Below are positions 44,326 through 48,315 of a DNA stretch of 48,315 bases, piece by piece. The position numbers and the translations under genes are program-made. Every line of letters starts with the position of its first letter. The stretch's first letter is position 1. Source of the stretch: an uncultured Acidimicrobiaceae bacterium (GTDB taxonomy: Bacteria; Actinomycetota; Acidimicrobiia; Acidimicrobiales; Ilumatobacteraceae); assembly GCA_903919455.1 (NCBI GenBank), contig CAIXIJ010000137.1, positions 1-48,315 on the forward strand, read 5' to 3'. A model generated the notes under the pieces. That model made no database searches and was not told the origin of the DNA. It saw nothing but the letters and a program-made list of their open reading frames with translations.

Positions 44326-45028
44326 AGCCCGTCGCAAGGCTGCACAGAAGGCCGCCGGTGGCGGCAGTGGTAGCAAGACCTGGATGTGGGTCACCATCGC
44401 CATCGTGGTGGTAGCAGCCATCATCGGCATCGTCGTGGCCACCACTGGTGGCGACGACGCGCCTGCCGCCAGCGACACCACTGCGGGAGGCGGGCTCTCC
44501 AGCCTGCCGACCAGCCAAAAAGTCACCGTCACGGGCACTCCGCTCACGCCGTTCAGCACCGACACCAAGCCCGACCCCGGCATCGGCGAAACCGCCCCCG
44601 TCCTCGACGGGCTGAACTTCAACAGCCAGCCGGTGAAGGTGGACGCCGCCGACGGCGCGTACATGCTGGTGTTCCTGGCCCACTGGTGCCCGCACTGCAA
44701 CGCCGAAGTGCCCCGCCTGCTCGACTGGAAGAACAGTGGAGCAGTTCCGGCCGATCTTCGCGTCTTCGGTGTGGCTACCGCTGTGTCGGAAACCAGCGTG
44801 AACTTCCCGCCGGCCGAGTGGTTCTCCAACAAGGGTTGGGCGTGGCCGGTGATCGTCGACGAGAGCAAGGGCGACGGTGCCGCCGGTACGGCTGCCCAGG
44901 CCTACGGCGCCACGGGTTGGCCCTACTTCGTCATCGTTGGCGCCGACGGCAAGGTGAAGAACCGCACCTCGGGCGAAGTCGAGATCAAGGACCTGCAGAA
45001 GATCGTCGACGACGCCCTCGCCGGCTGA
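44303..45028 (+). CDS. Membrane-anchored thioredoxin-fold (DsbA/TlpA-like) protein
   Basis: 241 aa. A basic N-terminus with one membrane helix (TWMWVTIAIVVVAAIIGIVVA), a Gly/Thr-rich spacer, then a thioredoxin fold with LVFLAHWCPHCNAEVP (Cys129-Pro-His-Cys132) and cis-Pro in TGWPYF. The CPHC sequence equals that of E. coli DsbA, so oxidase activity outside the membrane is likely, with DsbB as the partner. It starts 23 nt inside dsbB. Confidence 0.9.
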   Translation: MANRQRAEARRKAAQKAAGGGSGSKTWMWVTIAIVVVAAIIGIVVATTGGDDAPAASDTTAGGGLSSLPTSQKVTVTGTPLTPFSTDTKPDPGIGETAPVLDGLNFNSQPVKVDAADGAYMLVFLAHWCPHCNAEVPRLLDWKNSGAVPADLRVFGVATAVSETSVNFPPAEWFSNKGWAWPVIVDESKGDGAAGTAAQAYGATGWPYFVIVGADGKVKNRTSGEVEIKDLQKIVDDALAG

Positions 45029-45129
45029 TTCGTCCCGCCGCCACCCGCCCTGGTTTCTCGGGCTGATTCGTCCCAAACGGGCTTCTCGGGCTGATTCGTC
45101 TCCACTTGTGCGACGCAGCAGCCCGAGAA
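45023..45129. repeat. 28-nt repeat and hairpin (copy 2)
   Basis: GGCTGATTCGTC occurs three times from 45023, twice as part of 28-nt units at 45051 and 45079 (TTCTCGGGCTGATTCGTC...). TTCTCGGGCTG (45083-45093) and CAGCCCGAGAA (45119-45129) are perfect 11-bp arms. Related to the copy at 38131. A further arm pair, GACCGGCGG/CCGCCGGTC (45131-45139/45153-45161), reaches the larC stop. Confidence 0.7.
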
Positions 45130-45159
45130 CGACCGGCGGGGCGGCCTGACCGCCGCCGG

Positions 45160-46449
45160 TCAGTCGAGTTCGCGGTGAGCAGCTTCGGTGGCCTGGCGCA
45201 ACACGTCGCGCAGGGGAAGGCCCAGCGCGTGCGCGGCCTTCGCCGCGTCGTCGTGCTCTACCTTCACGCGGCCGCCCGACACCTTCACCGCGATGTCGTG
45301 AACACCCACCTGCACGGTGAGTTCATCTCGCTGCTGCGGCCAGCGCTGCAACACGGTGCCGCGCAGGCCCAGTGAGCCGGTCTCACGCACGAGCACGGCA
45401 CTCACCTCGGCGGCGCGGGCCGGGTCGCACAACGCGTGCACCGTGTGTGCGGGGCGGCCCTTCTTCATCACGATCGGGGTGGCCCACGCGTCGTAGGCGC
45501 CGGCAGTGAGCAGCGCAGCGATGGTGTGGGCGATCACTTCGCCCGTGGCATCGTCGACGTTCGTCTCGAACAGCTGCACCGGTTGGCCGGGGTCGGGCGT
45601 GCGCGTCGACTCAACCTCAGTGCCCACCACCACCTGCACCACATTGGGGCGACCGGGAATGTCGGCGGTGCCGGCGCCATACCCCACCGACGCGACGGTG
45701 AAGGCGGGCATCGGGCCGAACTCGTCGGCCAACGCGGTCATCAGCGCCACGCCCGTGGGGGTGGCCAGTTCCTTGCGATCGGCGATGCCACGGCTGGGTG
45801 CGCCACGACGCGCCAGCAACTCCACCACTGCCGGCGCCGGGTTGGGCAGTTCGCCGTGCGCGGCATGCACCGTGCCCTGGCCCACGGTGATGGGACTGCA
45901 CACGATGCGGTCGATGCCGAGCACCTCCAGCGCAGCGCACACACCGACGATGTCGACGATGGCATCCACCGCGCCGACCTCGTGGAACTCCACATCATCG
46001 GCGGGCATGCGATGCATGGCGCCTTCCACCTCAGCCAGCAGACGGAAGGTGCGCTGGGCACGGTCGCGCACCCGCGGCGGCAGGTCGGCGGTATCGATGA
46101 GATCGCGGATCGCCCGGTACGGCCGATGCCCATGGTGGAGATGGTCGTCGCCGTGGTCGTCGTCATGATTGTCGTCGTGATCATGATTGTCGTCGTGGTC
46201 ATGATTGTCGTCGTGGTCGTGGTCGTCGAGCAGCGAATGGTCGTGTTCGCCCAACACCGCCACATGGGCGTAGGTGGCGGCGACGCCACACCGCAGCACC
46301 GGCTCGAAACTCAGCGCATAGCCATCCAGCGGCAGCCCACTGAGGATGGCCGCCACCTCCACCGGGTCGGCTCCTGCGTGCACGAGCGACGCCATCGTCA
46401 TGTCGCCCGCAGTACCGGCGAAACAGTGGAACCATGCGGTGCGGGTCAT
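45160..46449 (-). CDS. larC: LarC nickel insertion protein
   Basis: 429 aa from ATG 46449, overlapping the larB stop (ATGA, 46446-46449). WFHCFAGTAGDMTMASLVHAG is the start of the DUF111/LarC family, with VEFHEVGAVDAIVDIVG and LFETNVDDATGEV following. LarC places nickel into the pincer nucleotide cofactor in a CTP-dependent reaction. Between residues 70 and 105 is a His/Asp-rich loop (DHDHDDNHDHDD...HHGH) that could hold metal. LarA-type partners would use the cofactor. The full larE is not in the window. Confidence 0.92.
   Translation of the reverse strand: MTRTAWFHCFAGTAGDMTMASLVHAGADPVEVAAILSGLPLDGYALSFEPVLRCGVAATYAHVAVLGEHDHSLLDDHDHDDNHDHDDNHDHDDNHDDDHGDDHLHHGHRPYRAIRDLIDTADLPPRVRDRAQRTFRLLAEVEGAMHRMPADDVEFHEVGAVDAIVDIVGVCAALEVLGIDRIVCSPITVGQGTVHAAHGELPNPAPAVVELLARRGAPSRGIADRKELATPTGVALMTALADEFGPMPAFTVASVGYGAGTADIPGRPNVVQVVVGTEVESTRTPDPGQPVQLFETNVDDATGEVIAHTIAALLTAGAYDAWATPIVMKKGRPAHTVHALCDPARAAEVSAVLVRETGSLGLRGTVLQRWPQQRDELTVQVGVHDIAVKVSGGRVKVEHDDAAKAAHALGLPLRDVLRQATEAAHRELD
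46164..46217. repeat. 18-nt tandem repeat in larC
   Basis: Three 18-nt units (46164, 46182, 46200) differ at one base and encode HDHDDN-type repeats in the metal-rich loop of LarC. Confidence 0.85.
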
Positions 46450-47183
46450 CCGCACATCCTGGCAATCGCACAGCCGGCACCGAAACCGTTGTCGATGCCC
46501 ACCACCGTGACGCCACTGGCGCACGAGGCATGCATGGCCAAGAGTGCCGTCACCCCATCGAGGCCCGCGCCATGGCCCACGCTGGTGGGCACGGCCACCA
46601 CCGGCGCCGATGTGAGGCCGCCGATGACGCTGGCGAGCGCACCCTCCATACCGGCGACCACCACCACGGCGTCGGCGGAGGTGATTCGGTCGAGGTGCGC
46701 CAGCAAGCGATGCAAACCGGCCACGCCAACGTCGGTGAGGCGGTCGGGTTGGAAGCCGTAGGCGTGCAGGGTGACCATGCATTCGTCGACCACCGGCACA
46801 TCGGCGGTGCCGGCGCTGACCACGAGCACCTTGGCAGAGCGGAACGGATGCGGCCGACGCCACAGCAGGCATCCGGCCTTCGCCTCGGCACCGGGATGGG
46901 CGGCCAGCACGGCTGCCTCGGTGGCCGGGGTGATGCGGGTGAGCAGCACGGGCCCGCTGCCGTTCGCCAGCAGTTCGCCCACGATCTCGATGCACTGCTC
47001 GGCGGTCTTGCCGCTGCCGTAGATGGCCTCGGGCATGCCCTGGCGCAACGCCCGATGGTGGTCGACCAGCGTGTCGCCCACCTCGGTGAAGGGCAGGCGG
47101 CGCAACGCTGCCACCGCATCGTCGGGCGCGACGGAGCCCGTGCGCACCCCCTCGATCAGTTCGGCCAGTTCCTGCTCGTCCAT
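46446..47183 (-). CDS. larB: LarB, pyridinium-3,5-biscarboxylic acid mononucleotide synthase
   Basis: 245 aa from ATG 47183. GSGKTAEQC and the PurE-like core (VSAGTADVPVVDECMVTL, VVVVAGMEGALASVIGGL, VPTSVGHGAGLDGVTALLAMHASCASG) are the LarB hallmarks. It carboxylates and hydrolyses NaAD to start cofactor synthesis for nickel-pincer enzymes. It is coupled to larC. A LarA-like gene is at the other end of the window (1-665). Confidence 0.93.
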   Translation of the reverse strand: MDEQELAELIEGVRTGSVAPDDAVAALRRLPFTEVGDTLVDHHRALRQGMPEAIYGSGKTAEQCIEIVGELLANGSGPVLLTRITPATEAAVLAAHPGAEAKAGCLLWRRPHPFRSAKVLVVSAGTADVPVVDECMVTLHAYGFQPDRLTDVGVAGLHRLLAHLDRITSADAVVVVAGMEGALASVIGGLTSAPVVAVPTSVGHGAGLDGVTALLAMHASCASGVTVVGIDNGFGAGCAIARMCG

Positions 47184-47253
47184 ATCGACTGCCCATTGTG
47201 CCCTGCGAAACCAAGCGAGGGGTCACCGACCGGGTGGAATAGCCTTGCTCACC

Positions 47254-48195
47254 ATGACCACCGCCAGCCCGAGTACCCGTGTCGGCTTCCTGGGCCCGCT
47301 CGGTACGTTCACCGAGCAGGCGCTGAAGACGCAGCCCGATTTGGCCGCTGCCGAGCACGTGCTCTTCCGCACCATGCCCGATGTGCTCGACGCGGTCGAC
47401 AGCGGCGAGGTGGACCTCGGGTTCATCGCCATCGAGAACTCAATCGAAGGCGCAGTGAACCTCAGCCAGGACGAGTTGGCCTTCAACCACACCTTGCTCA
47501 TCCAGCGCGAGGTGGTGCTGAACATCGAGCACTGCCTGATGGCCAAGCCCGGCACAGCGCTCGCCGATGTCACCACCGTGCTCAGCATTCCGGTGGCAAG
47601 CGCCCAGTGCCACGCCTACCTGCGCAACAACGTCGGGCAAGCTGCCCTACGAGCAGCCAACTCCACCGCCGAGGCTGCGCGCCTCGTGGCCGAAGCCGAC
47701 GACGACGGCCTCGCCGCCGTGGCTCCTCGCGCATCGGCCGCGCTGTACGGGCTGCAGATCCTGGCCGAGAACATCGCCGACCACCTGGGCAACCAGACCC
47801 GTTTCGTGCTCGTGGCCAAGGAGGGCATCCCGGCCCCCACCGGTCACGACCGCACGGCACTGGTCATCTCGCAGCGTGCCGACGAACCGGGCAGCCTCAT
47901 CGCCATCCTGCAGGAGTTCGCCGCTCGCCAGATCAACCTGTCGAACCTGCTGTCGCGCCCCACCAAGGACGGAGGTCTGGGCGACTACTGCTTCATCATC
48001 TACGCCGACGGCCACGTAGCCGACGAGCTGGTGGCCGATGCCATGCGCGCCCTGCGCGTCAAGCAGGGTGCAGTGAAGTTCCTAGGTTCCTACCCGGCTG
48101 CGGGCGAACACGCCACCACGGTGCGCCGAGAGGCCGACGTGCGCTGGCGCGAGGCCGACGAATGGGTCGAGGGTCTGCGCGGCGACATTCGCTGA
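47254..48195 (+). CDS. pheA: Prephenate dehydratase
   Basis: 313 aa from ATG 47254, with TAGCCT ending 8 nt upstream (leaderless pattern). Motifs VGFLGPLGTFTEQAL, FIAIENSIEGAVN and HLGNQTRFVLV give the dehydratase domain; a C-terminal ACT domain (GSLIAILQEFAARQINLSNLLSRPTK) allows feedback by phenylalanine. It turns prephenate into phenylpyruvate. It lies divergently from larB. The tRNA-Ser follows. Confidence 0.94.
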   Translation: MTTASPSTRVGFLGPLGTFTEQALKTQPDLAAAEHVLFRTMPDVLDAVDSGEVDLGFIAIENSIEGAVNLSQDELAFNHTLLIQREVVLNIEHCLMAKPGTALADVTTVLSIPVASAQCHAYLRNNVGQAALRAANSTAEAARLVAEADDDGLAAVAPRASAALYGLQILAENIADHLGNQTRFVLVAKEGIPAPTGHDRTALVISQRADEPGSLIAILQEFAARQINLSNLLSRPTKDGGLGDYCFIIYADGHVADELVADAMRALRVKQGAVKFLGSYPAAGEHATTVRREADVRWREADEWVEGLRGDIR

Positions 48196-48219
48196 CGCGG
48201 CCGCTCGCGACGGTAGATT
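48192..48219 (+). promoter_or_regulatory. Promoter for tRNA-Ser
   Basis: CTGACG (48192-48197), a 16-nt spacer and TAGATT (48214-48219) end 7 nt before the tRNA. It starts at the very end of pheA. Confidence 0.4.
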
Positions 48220-48226
48220 CGCTGCC

Positions 48227-48314
48227 GGAACGGTGGCAGAGCGGCCAAATGCGTCCGCCTTGAAAGCGGAAGGGTGTCAAAGCCCCGGGGGTTCAAATCC
48301 CTCCCGTTCCGCCA
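48227..48314 (+). tRNA. tRNA-Ser(UGA)
   Basis: GGAACGG (48227-48233) pairs with CCGTTCC (48304-48310), with discriminator G and encoded CCA (48312-48314). The anticodon stem TCCGC/GCGGA holds loop CTTGAAA, anticodon TGA at 48261-48263, and a long variable arm follows, as in class II tRNA. Confidence 0.95.
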
Positions 48315-48315
48315 A

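Noticed and set aside
46164-46217. Short regular repeats as a possible CRISPR
   Set aside because: The 18-nt units are contiguous, without spacers, and encode the HDHDDN loop of LarC in frame.
45160-47358. Open frame continuous with larC that extends upstream to 47358
   Set aside because: The upstream half overlaps larB in another frame and has the Arg/Gly-rich composition of a shadow frame; larC starts at ATG 46449 with an ATGA overlap.

Overview
The window is high-GC actinobacterial DNA. It carries the conserved crgA / trpG / pknB-pbpA-rodA-pstP-fhaB-fhaA / tRNA-Leu block, an LPXTG-type surface protein, a DUF222-HNH gene with an actinobacterial SOS box, and DUF2510 and DUF6159 proteins. 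The gene content resembles Acidimicrobiia (Ilumatobacter-like), but that placement is inference; only Actinobacteria is well supported. Several genes have a TANNNT -10 motif 6-8 nt before the start codon, which suggests frequent leaderless transcripts.

Layout. 1-5.8 kb: a partial LarA-like (DUF2088) gene divergent from a pectin-acetylesterase-like lipoprotein and a ferredoxin-reductase-type flavoprotein; an LPSTG surface protein and a nonsense-interrupted small secreted protein; a class III aminotransferase with a MarR regulator. 5.9-7.3 kb: thiolase and a small membrane protein. 7.4-15.9 kb: the growth and division cluster. fhaA-fhaB-pstP-rodA-pbpA-pknB is one leftward operon with overlapping or nearly touching genes, flanked by trpG/pabA, crgA and tRNA-Leu(CAG); no pknA is present. 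16-21.8 kb: a BaiN/HI0933-type flavoprotein overlapping a dual-specificity-phosphatase-like gene, a DUF6159 membrane protein, an L,D-transpeptidase, a small EF-hand protein, a hypothetical protein and an acyl-CoA dehydrogenase.

21.8-27.9 kb holds the most interesting region. A DUF222/HNH endonuclease gene with a LexA-type SOS box in its promoter is split by a 4.8-kb integrated element. The two gene halves are in frame on either side of an 8-bp direct repeat (AACCTCGT), so the gene can be rebuilt on paper at base level. The element encodes a large serine integrase next to the right junction, a Rep_trans-like replication initiator or relaxase, a helix-turn-helix protein with putative operator repeats at two promoters, small Cys-motif proteins, and two translationally coupled secreted proteins of unknown function. 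Two strong stem-loops lie beside the left junction and are candidates for an origin. Excision would restore the SOS-controlled HNH gene.

27.9-48.3 kb: YqeY-like protein, PfkB kinase, zinc-ribbon membrane protein, GGDEF-EAL protein, GluQ, a 2OG-Fe(II) oxygenase-like protein, a lipoprotein L,D-transpeptidase, a GH2 beta-galactosidase, an MBL-Rieske two-domain protein, a DUF2510 protein, an ABC transporter with a rhodanese, a DsbB/DsbA-like oxidative folding pair, larC-larB (nickel-pincer cofactor synthesis), pheA and tRNA-Ser(UGA). Two convergent intergenic regions (about 38.15 and 45.05 kb) share a 28-nt repeat unit followed by a strong hairpin.
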